DNA from: Vicugna pacos
Taxonomy: Eukaryota; Chordata; Mammalia; Artiodactyla; Camelidae
NCBI RefSeq assembly: GCF_048564905.1
Contig: NC_132998.1
Span: 62,320,484-62,384,483 of the forward strand
DNA: 64,000 bases
Reading direction: 5' to 3'
Shown here piece by piece: positions 33,295-44,725 of the stretch. Position numbers and translations under genes: made by a program. Below the pieces are notes generated by a model. The model did not search any database. It was not told the origin of the DNA and worked only from the letters and a program-made list of their open reading frames with translations. How positions within the stretch are numbered: position 1 is the first letter of the stretch; each line of letters begins with the position of its first letter.

Positions 33295-35535
33295 AGCATG
33301 GCTCAGACAGCTGAGCTTCGATGGCCAGGCACCAGGTGCACGGGGCCCTGGGTCTGACGCCCGCCGAGTGGGGCACACCCCAGCTTGCTTGCACCCTGGG
33401 CCTCCATTCCAGCAGGACCTTCAAGCTCACTTGGGGTCAATGGTCAAGCCTGGGTGTGAACCAGGCCAGTGGGAGTGGCTGGCTCCCTGAGCTTCCGGTG
33501 GGCGAAGCAGACAGAGTTCTTTGTGCAAAGAAGCTTCCAGAACCTTCCTTCTTCCCTTTCCTGCTCCCAGAGCTCGTCTGAGACCAGGGCCCTGAAAATC
33601 CCAGAACTGGGTGCTGGGGGAGGCCGGGCAGTGTGCGGGCGTGCTGGGCAGGGTGTGCGCTTGTGAGAGAAGCAGGAGCCTTTCCTTTCCTGGATCAGCT
33701 CACTCCAGACCCCAAGCCCCGCTCTTCCCGCACCCGGCGCTTGGTCGTGTTTCCCTCTGAGTGGCAGCCCTGGAGCCCCAGAGCCCCTCCTTCCTGCCCC
33801 CGGCTGTGGCAGACAGGCCAGACGGCCCCCGCGCTGCCCCTGTGCAGCACTGGGGGTCCCGGAGCTCCCTCCCAGCACCCCTGCGCTGCCATGAGCTGGG
33901 CCTGCACGGGAGCCCTGGGGACCAAAGGGCAGAATTTGGAAACAGTCAGCCCTGGACTAGCCCTGACCCTGCTCCATCCTAGACTAGGTCCTCCCCACCT
34001 CACCCACCCGCTTTCCTTCCAGCCCCTGCTTTGCGGGGATGGTGGGCACGCAGGCCTGGGGTCCAGGTTTCCATAGCAACTGTGGCACGGAGGAGACGCG
34101 GGCTCAGGCCACAAGAGGCCAGGGGCTGCCCCTTGTGGCCCAGCGGCTGAGCTCTCCTTTCAGCCCCTCTGGGCTTTGGTGCCCCGCCCTCCATGCTCCT
34201 GTTTGCCACTCTGGGTGGTGAGAGAGTGGAACAGGTGCAGGAGGCCCAAGCCCCAGCCCCAGACAACTGGCAGCAGCCCCGAGGGTGGGTCCGCCTGCAT
34301 CAGGGCTGGTCTGCCACGGGCTGGGGCGCGCTGTGCGCTCAGGGGCAGGCCCGTTGGGTGCTGTCAGGGAGGATGCCTGGGACCCCCAGTCTGGTGCCTG
34401 AGCCCCTGCCCTCCGTCCACCCTGAGTCCCAGCACCCAGCGGAGGCCTTGTGGGTCAGAGGGTGCACAAGATGCAGAGAGCCTCAAAGAGTGGGAAGCCC
34501 AGAAGGATGAGCCCCTGGAGTCAGGGCAACACCCCCATGCGCACCTCCACCCCCACCTTCTACCCTGGACTTCGCAGACTCGAGAGCCCACTGTCTGGGG
34601 GGCGAGTGACACTGGCTCTGCTTCGCAGGTGCAGACGTGGGGGCCCCGAGACGCTTCAGGTCTGGCCGGGGGCCTGCCTTGGCTCCAGGGCTCCAGGGCC
34701 CTGGCGACTTCAGAGCTGACCTCAGCTCTCAGGGGACATGGCCGGGGCTCAGCGCCACGTCCTTCAGACTTGATGAGTAGACACTGTTGACAGGGCAAGG
34801 AGACCAGACATCCCCAGAGTCCCAGGGGTCACTGCCTCATTTTGACCTTGGCCACAGCACCTGGGGGAGGGGCAGGAGCCAAGTGCACCCCGAGGGGTGA
34901 GGTGGTGTGGATGCAGAGTGGCTGGTCAGTGTAGATGACGTCCCCAGAGGGCTGGCTGGAAGAGTGAGGAGAGAGACACTGTGGGAGGGTGGGGGGTCCT
35001 TAATCTGGGGATCCCTGAACACGGCTGTAGGGAGTGGACAGAGCTGGGACATGAGTCGGGGGCCCTTCCCTCTCCGTCCCCCAGCCCTGTGCCTGCCCCG
35101 CCCGGCCCTGGTGTCTGACACCCTCCATCCTCCTGTCCTACCAGTCCCAGGTGACCCCTCCCAGGGATTTGCTCTGATTTGCCGTCAGTTCCACCGTCTG
35201 GCATCCGCGGTCCAGCGCTTCCACGTCCCCGGGGAGCTCCTGTCACGAAGGGGGAGGCTGCATGGGGTTGAGGTTCGGGAGACAGAAGCTGCTAGATTCA
35301 GCTCGATTTGTCCCCGGATTACAGAGAAGGGAAAGCAGAACGAAACAGCCCCATGGCGGGGGGTGGGGGTGGCGAGCCTGGCTGGCCCAGAAGCCGGTCT
35401 CCTGCAGATGATGGCGTGGGGGAGGGGGAGGGGCCCAGCTCCAGCCCGAGGTCCCCACGGGCCAGCAGCTGCCCTGCCCCGGCCCTCCTGGCCACCAGCC
35501 CTTGCCTCAAGCCCTTCTCAGCTCTCCCCCAGGGC
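33295..35535. other. Intergenic, GC-rich, nothing recognised
   Basis: Frames of up to 288 codons (34907-35773 plus) are low-complexity and run into the candidate noncoding element at 35.5 kb. No splice-bounded exon with known homology was seen. Confidence 0.5.
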
Positions 35536-35539
35536 TGCA

Positions 35540-35705
35540 CGGAGAAGAAATTTTTCTAATAACCTTCGCCGTCTCCGACTTCTATCATCCAGCAGCGGCT
35601 TTCAAGATTTACTGGGATTTCCCCCGACATGGTTTGACAGTTTCTTTGAGGAATTGGACAGTTTACCCGCGGAACTCAATTTATCTGCGAGCGGCGTGCT
35701 CCGGT
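35540..35705. promoter_or_regulatory. Candidate conserved noncoding element
   Basis: TTTTTCTAATAACC, GGTTTGACAG (a TGIF/MEIS-type core at its end) and CTCAATTTATCTGC occur in unique sequence with retained CpGs. No frame looks coding. Confidence 0.3.
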
Positions 35706-36239
35706 CCCCGCGCCACCAGGCACTTCTTCACGCCAGCTCCCGGGGACAAGCCACACGCCGGCTCTGCTGTTGACAGGCTAAGTGGCCACCCGGCCTGGGG
35801 AGCCAGCTGGGGCGGCCGTGCCACGGCTAGAGGCTCCTCTGAGGATGCCTGGGAAGCTGTGGTGTACGATCTTGTTCTCTCAACAGGGCTTGGGGAAAAG
35901 CAACTCTGAGGCCGACTCAGAGACGGACACGACTTCCCGGGGAGACGAGAGCTGAGCCCCAGCCCCGTGTCGTGCGGCCTCGCGGGGAGGAGTCTTTCCC
36001 GCTCTCGCGCACGAACAGACAGAACAGAAGTGGTCTTTGGAAAGCAGGGATGCGGCTGGGTTACGAAGGGTGAGGCTCCGGCTCCTGTCTCAACACCCAG
36101 AATATCCATGTCCCCCGTTTCCCCTCTGAACACTCACCAGCTCTGCCCCACTCGCAACACATGGCACAGGTCACACATCCTTCGCCCTGACGCCTCCCTC
36201 CCTCGGCCCGTGCAGCTCTCTGGATCCTGGGGAGCAGGT

Positions 36240-36570
36240 GCACGCCCTGCTTCTGCAGCCCAGGAAATTCCCTCTGTCCCAAGCTCAGCTCTTGGGTCGC
36301 CTCTTAGGGGAATATGGCCTGACCCCCTTCCCCTCTCCCTCCTCCAGATTCTCAGCCTTGTGGTGAGCTCGGGGAGTACACTGCATGCGTGCCAAGTGCC
36401 TGCTGCTTCCCCCTCCAGGCGCATCATCCCTGCCTCCACCGTGACAGCGAGGCAAGTACAAGGAAGATGTGTGCTCAGCATCCCAATCTGAGCCCCTACT
36501 ATGTGCCAGATGCTCTAAGAGCTGGGTCTGCAGCACAGCAAGGCAGACCTGCCAGGCACTCCCTCCCTGA
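36240..36570. repeat. L2 pieces (+ then -)
   Basis: CTTCTGCAGCCCAGGAAATTC and GGGTCGCCTCTTAGG are weakly sense L2-like. AGCCCCTACTATGTGCCAG with ATGCTCTAAGAGCTGGG (36490-36530) is a clear antisense L2 end. Confidence 0.45.
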
Positions 36571-36888
36571 ATATGCCTCTCTGAGCCCAGAGCAGATGAG
36601 CAAGGTCGCTGAGGCCACCTCTCTCTGGAGTCAAGTGACAGGCCCTGGGGATGGCGGGCGGGTGAGGTAGCCTCCTCTGCCTGGTCACACACCGTGTGAG
36701 CCCCCAGCCCCTGCTGTCCCTCGGGTCTCCTGCTATAGGCTGCAGGGCCAGGTGCCAAGGCCACAGAGAAAAGGCAGGCTCTAGCGAGCCCTGTGGCAGC
36801 AGACGCCCAGTGCTGGCATCTGTCACTGGGAGAAGAAGGGCAGGTAGGAAGAAAAGAGATAGAGGAGGGGAGATGGAGGGAGAGGGGC

Positions 36889-36913
36889 ATGGAGGGAGGG
36901 AGGGAGGGAGGGA
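36889..36913. repeat. (GGGA)n microsatellite
   Basis: Six GGGA units lie in a longer purine-rich tract (about 36840-36925). Confidence 0.9.
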
Positions 36914-36914
36914 T

Positions 36915-38225
36915 GGTAGGAAGCAGGCAGAGGGCCAGGGGAAAAACGCTTGGGTAATTCTTGGAGGAAAGATCTTCGTTCTCATGATGATGGCCATGAA
37001 AACTCCCCTTTAGAGTCTTGCTGGGGATCCTGGCTCTCTGCACCACCCTTTCTCTACTCTTGGGGCTGCAGAAGGAGGTGCTGTCTGGCCAAGGTCTTCA
37101 GAAAAGCTCCAGAATCCTCCAGGGGCCAGGATGATGGTGTGTGTAGAGTCTTGGAGCCTGCCAGATCACCCCACCACCGACCTGCCCCCCAGGCCCAGGG
37201 AGAGACAAGTGGGCCCAGAAGCCCCCCGGGGGGGGGGAGCGGGGGCAGCAGTCACCAAAAGGAGAAAGCGTCAGGACAGTCCAGCTCAGCTCCACGCTCC
37301 ATGTGCACAGCGGTGGTGGGGGTGGGGGTCCCTCTGGCTTCTCCGGCCCTGCTCCCTCCAGATGCCACGTGCTCTTCTCCACTGAAGGTCGGGTGGCATC
37401 TATGGACACACACACAGAGAATTCTGCCGACCTCCCAAGGCCTGGCTCCGGGAGTGCCCACGGGGCACTCCAGCTGGGCCGAGGCTGACCCAGCAGAAAG
37501 ATGCAGACCTGGGCTTGGCCGGGACGAGTGACCTCTCTGAATTTCACATTCCGCAGCTGCAGAATGAGATAAGCCAGACCCTCATGGCGTCGTGTGAGCC
37601 TTGAGGGCCTCCCGTGGGAGTGGGAGTGTCTGCTGCGTGGAAGCTTCTGGTGCTTCCGCTCTTCCTCCTGGGCGGCGGGGAGGACTGCAGGGAGCCAGAT
37701 GTCCGCACGTGGGCGGGCCTCAGTGCCCCTCGGCAAGAGCACTGTCACTCCAGCGCTTTCCTTGCACGGACTCAGGCAGGGGTCCCCCAGCAAACAAAGG
37801 TGCTTCCAAATGGATGTCGAAGTTACAGAAGCACTTTGAACAATGTTCAAAGGAGGTGGTCCTCAACCTGGTGTGAGCAGGGCAGATCCTGATCTGGCTG
37901 GGCCTCGGGGGTCAGTGACATGGGTTCAAATCTCAGCCCCACCTCAGGTACCCATGGGACCCTGAGCCATAGAGAATGAACCAAGACTGTGTGTAGAAGG
38001 ACCCAGCGTGGTGTGTGACATGGGGTGGGCGCCCCACGGACACGTGTGCCTCTCCCTGCCCCTAGCACCCAGGGCGAGGCGCCTGGCTCTGCTCGACGCT
38101 GAGGGTGCCCAGTGCACAGGGCAGCCCCAGCCCCACCTGCAAGGGGTGAACAGACCAGGGAGGGAGATCATAAATCAGTAATAAGTTAGCCACACCCGCG
38201 TGATGACCGACGCATTTATCAACGA
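36915..38225. other. Intergenic, mostly unique
   Basis: Apart from a MIR scrap at 37.5 kb nothing is recognised. A 250-codon minus frame (37098-37850) has no domain and crosses that MIR. Confidence 0.5.
37490..37615 (+). repeat. MIR fragment
   Basis: GACGAGTGACCTCTCTGAAT, TTCACATTCCGCAGCTGC and AGAATGAGATAAGC are a diverged sense MIR core. Confidence 0.55.
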
Positions 38226-38229
38226 CACA

Positions 38230-38720
38230 CATTTCTTCAACAAATATTTACTGAGCACAGGCTTTGTGCCAGGCACTGATCTAGAAAATAAAAATGGCTG
38301 ACATGTCTCGTACACTTGCTTCATACTCAGGATTGTACCTCAGTCACCCCACTTAAGTGTCACAAAGTCACAGCAGGCCCATTTTGCAGATGGGGAAATA
38401 GAGCCCCAGAGCATACCTCGCATGCTGTTAGGTAGTGATGGAGCCTGTGTTCATGTTGGAAGCTGCCTCCTGCTGGATACTGAGTGTTCTCCAAGGGCCA
38501 AAGATAACGTGGTCCCTGTCCCCGTGGAGCCCAAAGTCTAGTGGGGGGGTGACATTAATCATGTGTTCCCATTGCTTCAGGGGTTGGGAAGGAGAGGGGC
38601 ACAGCAGGTCATCTGCCACAAGGGATTCCCAGGTGGGTGAGATCAGGAAGGGCTTCCTGGAAGAAGTGATGCTTGAGCCAAGATCTGAAGGTCAATAGGA
38701 GTTAGCCATGTCCAGGGGAG
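38230..38720 (-). repeat. L2 interrupted by a MIR
   Basis: TTCAACAAATATTTACTGAGC (38235) is the antisense L2 end. Antisense MIR follows (GGCCCATTTTGCAGATGGGG, to 38470). L2 resumes with GTCCCTGTCCCCGTGGAGCC, GGGCTTCCTGGAAGAAGTG and CCAAGATCTGAAGGTC. The MIR therefore sits inside the L2. Confidence 0.72.
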
Positions 38721-38749
38721 AGAGAACGTACCTATTCTGCTAACACTAC

Positions 38750-38970
38750 TTATCCTTTAAGAACCAGACTGCCTCCTCCAGGAAGCTCTCCCAGGCTGGG
38801 CTCCCTTGTTACAACTGTACATCTCTGTCTCAGGGGGGTCTGAGCTCCCTCCGGGCCGGGAGCTGCTGCAGGGCAAGGCCCAGGCTGACTCCTCTGGGCC
38901 CCCGATGTCGCCCAGCCCAGGTGCAGCAGTCACAGCGGGGCCAGGGGATAGCAGGTATGTGAGGGCCGAG
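38750..38970 (+). repeat. L2 fragment
   Basis: CTCCTCCAGGAAGCTCTCCC, TCCCTCCGGGCCGGGAGC and GCAGGGCAAGGCCCAGGC follow the sense L2 3' region. It directly adjoins an antisense L2. Confidence 0.6.
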
Positions 38971-38974
38971 GGAG

Positions 38975-39665
38975 GCACAGCCAAGGGCTGATTTGTCTCA
39001 CGGTGCCAGCTGTGGAGGGTGAGATGCTCACAGGAGTTCTAGGGGCCCAGGCTGCTCTGGAGAGTTTTAGGCCAGTAACCCGTTTGCCCTTGACTGGCCT
39101 CTGATGTTGCTCTGAGTCCAGGGCTGAACAGCTGGACAGGTGACGTCCTCCTTTGCCCCCAGGAAAGGCCGGAAGGAGCGTCTCTCCAGGCAAGGCTTGC
39201 AAACCTGTGCTTCGGGGGAAGCTGGGGGCGGGGGCCACAAATCACCGGCCACAGCAGTTCCTTCCAGAAGACGACTTTTTCCCCCTATGCCACCCTTGCC
39301 TTTAGTTTGTACTCAGAACAGCACTGGTGTCTGTCAGCTGGACAGGCAGAGGCTGTCTGGCTGCCCACACGAAGTGGCATTTGCTCGGGGAGCGCTTACT
39401 GACTCAGAGGGAAGGCGGCATGAGTCACGACGCGTTGCTGTGATGAGGGACAAGCCTGCTCCGCCAAGGTGTCTGTGCCGGGCCCGAGGGGATGACGGTG
39501 CCGGTGGCTCAGGTCCCTGACATCTCTGGTGCCAGAACGATAAAGTAACGGCAGAAACTAACCGCCGCCACAAACTTCAGTGCAGAGGCTGAGAGTCCGG
39601 GAGCGCCGGCGTGTGCAGCCCGCCAGCGGGGGACCTCAGGTGTGCCCCGCCCTCCCTCCCACCTC
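38975..39665. other. Intergenic, nothing recognised
   Basis: Unique GC-rich DNA. Confidence 0.5.
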
Positions 39666-39669
39666 GGGG

Positions 39670-39800
39670 GATAGTCCTGGTGCCCACTTCACAGGGTCAC
39701 TGTAACGAAGAGTTTGGGTGGACACGCCCAGCCCCTCCCAAGGCACTTGGCGCGCGGTGGTGCCCCGTTACCGGTGGGCGCTGCTATTCTCATTACTCGT
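39670..39800 (+). repeat. MIR 3' part
   Basis: TTCACAGGGTCACTGTAACG, CTCCCAAGGCACTTGGCGC and GGTGGGCGCTGCTATTCTC match a diverged sense MIR end. Confidence 0.5.
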
Positions 39801-40009
39801 GCATGCAGAACGTCTCACGTGTCTGCCACCAACTGGCCCAGGTGACCTGAGACGAGCCTCTGAAACCCAAGAAGTGGGTCTGGCCGGCGCCCTCATGCAC
39901 CACACACCACAAGCCAGCCCTCAAGCAGGTTTGCTGGCTGAGTCCCACTTGCGGCCCTTTCTTTAAAAGCCCCCGGCTGGGAGTCTAGACTAAAATGGCT
40001 TTCTCTAGA

Positions 40010-40610
40010 CTTCTCACAGACAAACTCAGGTCCCCTCTGGAGGACGCCACCTTGCAGCCAAATGTGAAGGCAGAATGCAGGGAAGATGAGCATCTGACAG
40101 AGAAAAGCCGCCGAACACACAAGGGACCAGGGCACCATGAGCAAGAAGCAGCAGTGACCACACAGAGCCGGATCCGCGCACGGCGTCGTCAGATGCCAGC
40201 ACTCGGAGAGCAGTGGGAACTAGGCTTGTTCAATCTGATTCAAGAAACAGAAAAATGTCTGATTCAAGAAACAGAAAAGGAGAGAACTGGAAACATGACA
40301 TAGGAGCAAGAGATTCTGAAAAGGCTTGACTAGATTTGAAAAAGAGCTGAACAGAATTTCTAGAAATTAATAAAACAGTGATTGTGTGACTTGGTGCAAT
40401 CGCCTTGGAAAGCAGTTGGGCATCACCTAGTGAATCTGGAGGTCAACATACCCGGTCATTTCACGTCCGTGTTTTTCAGAGAATCTCTTGTCCGTGCGCA
40501 CCAGGAGGTTGTGCCAGAATGCTTCTAGGAGTACCGTTTATAACAGCAAGGCAAACACACACACAATGAAAGCAAAAAGGATAAGAAGAACTTTGTGACA
40601 GGCAGAGAAG
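40010..40610 (+). mobile_element. HAL1-like half-L1
   Basis: ORF1-type sequence (GAGCAAGAGATTCTG, GATTTGAAAAAGAGCTG, TTTCTAGAAATTAATAAAA) is followed directly by an L1 3'-end type sequence (CTTGGAAAGCAGTTGGGCATC, then TTTATAACAGCAAGGC), with no ORF2 between. This is the layout of HAL1 elements. It contains a 24-bp tandem duplication at 40234-40281. Confidence 0.55.
40234..40281 (+). repeat. 24-bp tandem duplication inside HAL1-like element
   Basis: The unit starting TCTGATTCAAGAAACAG is present twice in a row (40234-40257 and 40258-40281), with 21 identical leading bases. Confidence 0.9.
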
Positions 40611-40769
40611 TCCAGTTCCAAGCGGCTGGCTCGTGAGGTAGTGAGCTCCCCGTCACTTGCAGGAAGGGGAGCTGAGACCGATGACTCCCTGTGGTGGTGC
40701 TGTGTTCTGAGGCCTCATTTTGTGCTAAGGTTCTGGCAGCTGCCTGATCACAGGGCCCCTGTCTGATTT

Positions 40770-40862
40770 TTCTCCCGAGACCCCAGCTTTGGGCCAGGCA
40801 CAGAGCCCCTATTCAGTGGATGTTTCAATGAATGAATGAATGAGTGAATGAGTGAACACAGT
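40770..40862 (+). repeat. L2 3' end with GAAT repeat
   Basis: GGGCCAGGCACAGAGCCCC, TATTCAGTGGATGTTTC and AATGAATGAATGAATGAGTG form the sense L2 terminus with its typical tetranucleotide tail. Confidence 0.65.
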
Positions 40863-40864
40863 GC

Positions 40865-41825
40865 CTGCAGTCATCTTACTTCCCTGTTGTGCAGACGGCC
40901 CTGCCACCGTGCTCTGGGGAGTCCCGGCCTGCACCCCGTCTCCCAGGCGATGTGACTCATGTGTCCCCCAGGCTGGAAGCCATTCAGCTCATGTGGCCCT
41001 GCAGTGGGGGTTGGTCCCCCTGAGGAAGGAGCTCACTGCAGCCCTCTTCCCCTCCCATATGCACTGCCCTGTCTCTCTGAGCAACTTCCGTCGCATATGT
41101 CCCCTCTCCAGGGTCAGACAGGCCTGTGGGCCACTCTACCGGGGCTGCCTCTGGGCCGTATGACAGCGAATGGGTTCAATGGGTTATATGTCACCTGGAG
41201 GTGAGCAACAGGGCGGCCGGGTAAGCAGGGTCCAGCTGACCCTGAGGACATCCTTCCCACAGTGGAGAGACCCCCCAGGGGAGCCCACGTGGACGCCCTG
41301 AGGGCGCCTTCCTCACCCACTGTCCCCTCAAGCTGCGTCTGGAAGGGGGACCCAAGGGAATTATCTCTGTCCGTCTCTGTCCTGAGGCCCAGGCCTGTGT
41401 CAGGACTGAGGCCCCGCCCTCCTGTCTTCAGGTCTAGGCACCTGTCCCCTCGGGCCTCAGGTGTCCCCTGGGGATTTGGTTTCTAAAGATGCCACGGGCC
41501 AGGGATGAGAGCCAGGGTTCTTTCTGAGTCATGGCCTGAAATTTGGACTTGAGCCTTGAGATTTTGGTCTCTTAGCAACCACCTCCCCAAGCTGGGCCGC
41601 CTCAGGCCTGGGTTATCAGTCGGCCCCGGGCAGCCACTGTGCCCCAGGGTGGGGCTGCACGTGCCAGGGATGAGGGGCTTTCCAGCAGGCCTAGGGGTCG
41701 CTGGACTCCAGGGGATTAAGAGCCCCATGATTCATGGTCTTCCCAGGAGCACCACCTGTGTCAGCCTCTTTTCTGGTCTTCCGAGATCGCTCTCCTGGGT
41801 GCTTTCGCAGACATCACAGGCTTGT
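40865..41825. other. Intergenic, nothing recognised
   Basis: Unique DNA without a recognised repeat or gene. Confidence 0.5.
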
Positions 41826-41829
41826 TCTT

Positions 41830-42100
41830 AACTCATATTTCTCAGTTGTTTCTCCCCATCTTTCCATCCGCTGCACCCAGCTCTCCAGTCTAACCGACCC
41901 TTGCCTTCTTTCCCAGCCCAGTCTCTCTGCCCCTCCATACCTGCACCTGCCCAACTTCAACCTATGTATCCTCCCAGGCCCACTTCATATGCCACCTCTT
42001 CCAGGAAGCCTTCTCTAACCCCCGTGCAGAGGTCTCCCCTCACACAAGCCTCACTCCTGCTACTGTCCCTCCAGCGGCCCCATGTGCTCTGAGACTGAAA
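41830..42100 (+). repeat. L2-type 3' fragment
   Basis: CTTCATATGCCACCTCTTCC, AGGAAGCCTTCTCTAACCCC and GTGCAGAGGTCTCCCC follow a sense L2-like 3' region. The left limit is vague. Confidence 0.5.
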
Positions 42101-42289
42101 AACACAGCAACACACTTGCCCGGATTCCAGACGCTTGGGGGCAGAGCTCGTCCCCACTTAGACCTGGACTGGCCTTGAGTGCAGGCAGCCCTTTCTGTGC
42201 GCCTCAGGTTGTTCGTTTGTTCCTGAAGAGACCACATGAGAGAACGGAAGGCTGGGTGAGGGAGGCGAGACCTGGACCCTCGTTCCGGA

Positions 42290-43290
42290 CCTCCCTCCTC
42301 ATTTGTTTGTTACTGAGCAGCTCCTCCATGTCTGCAACGGTTTGGGCTCTGAGTCGTCAGCAAAACAGTCTCTGTCTTCACAGAGCTTGCATTCTAGTTT
42401 GGAAAGGTGGACGATAAATAATAAATAAGCAAATGGTCACGAAGCAGATGGTGCTAAGTGCTATGGAGACGTATAAGGCAGGCGAAGGGCGGGGGGGAAT
42501 ATGTGCCTCCAGCCACCCACCCACCCACCCACCCATCCATCCACCCACCCATACATCCACCTATCCATCCATGAATCCACTCAATGACTCATTGCCCCAT
42601 CCTTCCATCCACCTAACCAGTCCTATCCACACATCTTCCCATCCATCCCAAAATGACTCACCAAGCTCCATGCCAAGCCTTGGGCTGGATGCTTTAACTC
42701 AGGCATGGCTTTTGGTAGCAAGGAACTCACGTTCTGGTGAGGGGTGTGGCATGGATGGGATTCACTGTGGTACAGTTTGCTGAGATCCTCAACTCACCTG
42801 CTTCAAGCCAAGTGCCATGGGAATAAAAGGGAAACTGTAACTAATTCTGACCGCAGAAGCCAGGCCTCTCAGAGGAGGTGTTTGATGGGGCTCCTAGTGG
42901 ATGAGTAAGAGCTCACCACCAGGGCCAAGGGAAAAGCATTCAGGAAGAGGGAACAGCAAAGGCATGGAAGCCTAGAGAACAGGACTCACTCAGGTTATGC
43001 AGCACCATCTGAAACGCCTGCGGTGTCGGCTGAGACAGGGAGGGGAGGCAGCGGGGGCCAGACAGCAAAGGGCCTTGTGGCCCAGGCCCAGGAGGCTGGG
43101 CTTCATCAGAAAGGCAGTGGGGAAGGCATTGAAGGGCCTTAAGCAAAGGAGGAAGGGAAGAGTCTGAAGGCCATCTGTCAACCTGCAGAGCAAGGCTAGA
43201 GGGCGGTGGGGGAGGATGAGGATGCCATGGGGAGGATCTGCAGTGGTCCAGGCAGGAGAGGAGGGCGGTTTAGACGAAGGCAGTGGTAGA
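42290..43290 (-). repeat. L2 3' half, interrupted by a simple repeat
   Basis: TCTTCACAGAGCTTGCATTC, GGACGATAAATAATAAATAAG and GGTGCTAAGTGCTATGGAG are antisense L2. After a CCAT-rich array (42512-42576), L2 text returns: TTCAGGAAGAGGGAACAGC, AGGGCCTTGTGGCCC, GGCATTGAAGGGCCTTAAGC. This is the longest L2 copy in the window. Confidence 0.8.
42512..42576. repeat. (CCAC/CCAT)n tetranucleotide array
   Basis: CCAC units grade into CCAT units inside an antisense L2. Confidence 0.9.
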
Positions 43291-43294
43291 GGGG

Positions 43295-43840
43295 TGGAGG
43301 AGAGGGAGAGAGAAGGGCTTCAGAAGGGAGGGCGTGGCAGGGAGGGGCCAGACCTGTGGGTGGTGAAGCCAGCTCCAGAGGAGGTGGGGACCAGAGGAAG
43401 AAGAGGGGGCCCCAGAGCAGAGGAGGAAGTCCACTCAGTGGCTGCTGAGGGTGGCTCCCCTATCGTTTACCCTGGAGGAGATGCCAGGAGTGGCTGAAAA
43501 AGCAGTTGCTCCTTGGCTGCTGCAATGCCTTGTCCTCCAAACTCTTCTTCTGTCTCCCCTCACTCCCGGGAGGGCTGCGCTGCCTCCAGCTGCCCCTCTC
43601 TAACGGCACCACGGCCTTTCTCCCGACCTCTTTCTGTTCCCCCTCTCTGGCATTTGAGTGCTGCTAACTCCCAGACTGCCACCTCCAGCCAGATGTCTCA
43701 CCTGAACTCCGGACAGACGGTGAACCTCACTGAACCAGTTAGTGCTGCATCTGCCGGAGCCCTGAGCCCAGCTAAGCAAGGGAGGGGCTTGTTTCATCTC
43801 ATGGAAAAGTCCAGAGGTCGAGTTCAGCATCTTCGGTCCA
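43295..43840. other. Intergenic, nothing recognised
   Basis: A purine-rich tract (43250-43440) is followed by unique DNA. No coding signal was recognised. Confidence 0.5.
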
Positions 43841-44220
43841 ACAGTATCATCACAGGCTCATCTGTCCTTCTGCTCTGCCCTCCTCAGCCTGTGACTCTTG
43901 ATCCCCATGGTCACAAAGTGGCTGCTGAGATCAAGACAACACCTCTGCATTCTGGGCAAGAGGAAGGACACAAAGATCAAAAAAGGAAATGGCAGCTAAC
44001 TCAGGTGCTTTTATAAAGCTTTCCCAGAAGCCATTCCCAGTGACTTTCACTCACACCTTTTTAACCAGTGTGGTGTCACCAGGCCACTGCTGACCATAAG
44101 GGAGGCTAAGAGAGCAAGTGGTTTAAATGGGCATGTTGTAGCCCTGACCAAAATCAGGGACAGTGGCTATTGGCTAGGCCACCAGCGGCATCTGCCACCA
44201 CCTAGAGGTTCACTGTATCT
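43840..44220. repeat. Unassigned old interspersed repeat (tentative)
   Basis: CACAAAGTGGCTGCTG, GCTTTCCCAGAAGCC, GGTGTCACCAGGCC and TCAGGGACAGTGGC resemble a widespread mammalian repeat text that I cannot name with confidence. No coding signal is seen. Confidence 0.3.
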
Positions 44221-44299
44221 TTGATTACCTCAGAGACAGGGGGCTCAGTCTCCCCTGGAGGGAGGGGCGACTGGCAGCTGGACTTGGCTCCGGGGCCGC

Positions 44300-44725
44300 T
44301 GACTCCTGCTGCAGGGGCAGAATCCGGCAATTCCGCGGATGCACCGGGACTCTCAGACACTTACCAAGAGCGCTGGATGCCGGTTGTCAAACGGGGCACA
44401 TTCATTTCAACAATGTGTCTGGGTAACGATGCCTCCTCACACAAGGCCAGAGAGATTGTCTCCAAGACAGATTGCCGCCTGGACCACACAAGAGCTTTTC
44501 CGTTATCTCTGTGTAACCAGCCTCCGGGGGTGATAAACAGCCTGGATTGAACCGTTGCTCCTACAAATTGAACTCTGTGGGGCCGGAAGACCAGCATTAC
44601 GTTAATTGTATTCCAGAATTTTCCATTTATCTCCCGCCTGCCACCCGAGTACCCAGGCAGATGTGTTTGTGCGCATTTATGAATACACAATTGTCGCTGA
44701 GCCCGCGCGGTGTCCTCTTCGAGAG
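44300..44725. promoter_or_regulatory. Candidate conserved noncoding element (largest)
   Basis: About 400 bp of unique, evenly mixed sequence holds GGGGTGATAAACAGC, TTACGTTAATTGTATTCC, CATTTATGAATACAC and ACACAATTGTCG (SOX-like core). It differs from the surrounding repeats and simple GC-rich DNA and shows no coding frame. Confidence 0.35.

Noticed and set aside
34907-35773. 288-codon plus-strand open frame
   Set aside because: Proline- and serine-rich without domain, it runs into a noncoding-element-like block, and other frames are also open here.
36285-37046. 253-codon minus-strand open frame
   Set aside because: It crosses L2 remnants and a GGGA repeat that encodes runs of PPSLPPS-type sequence. 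No domain is present.
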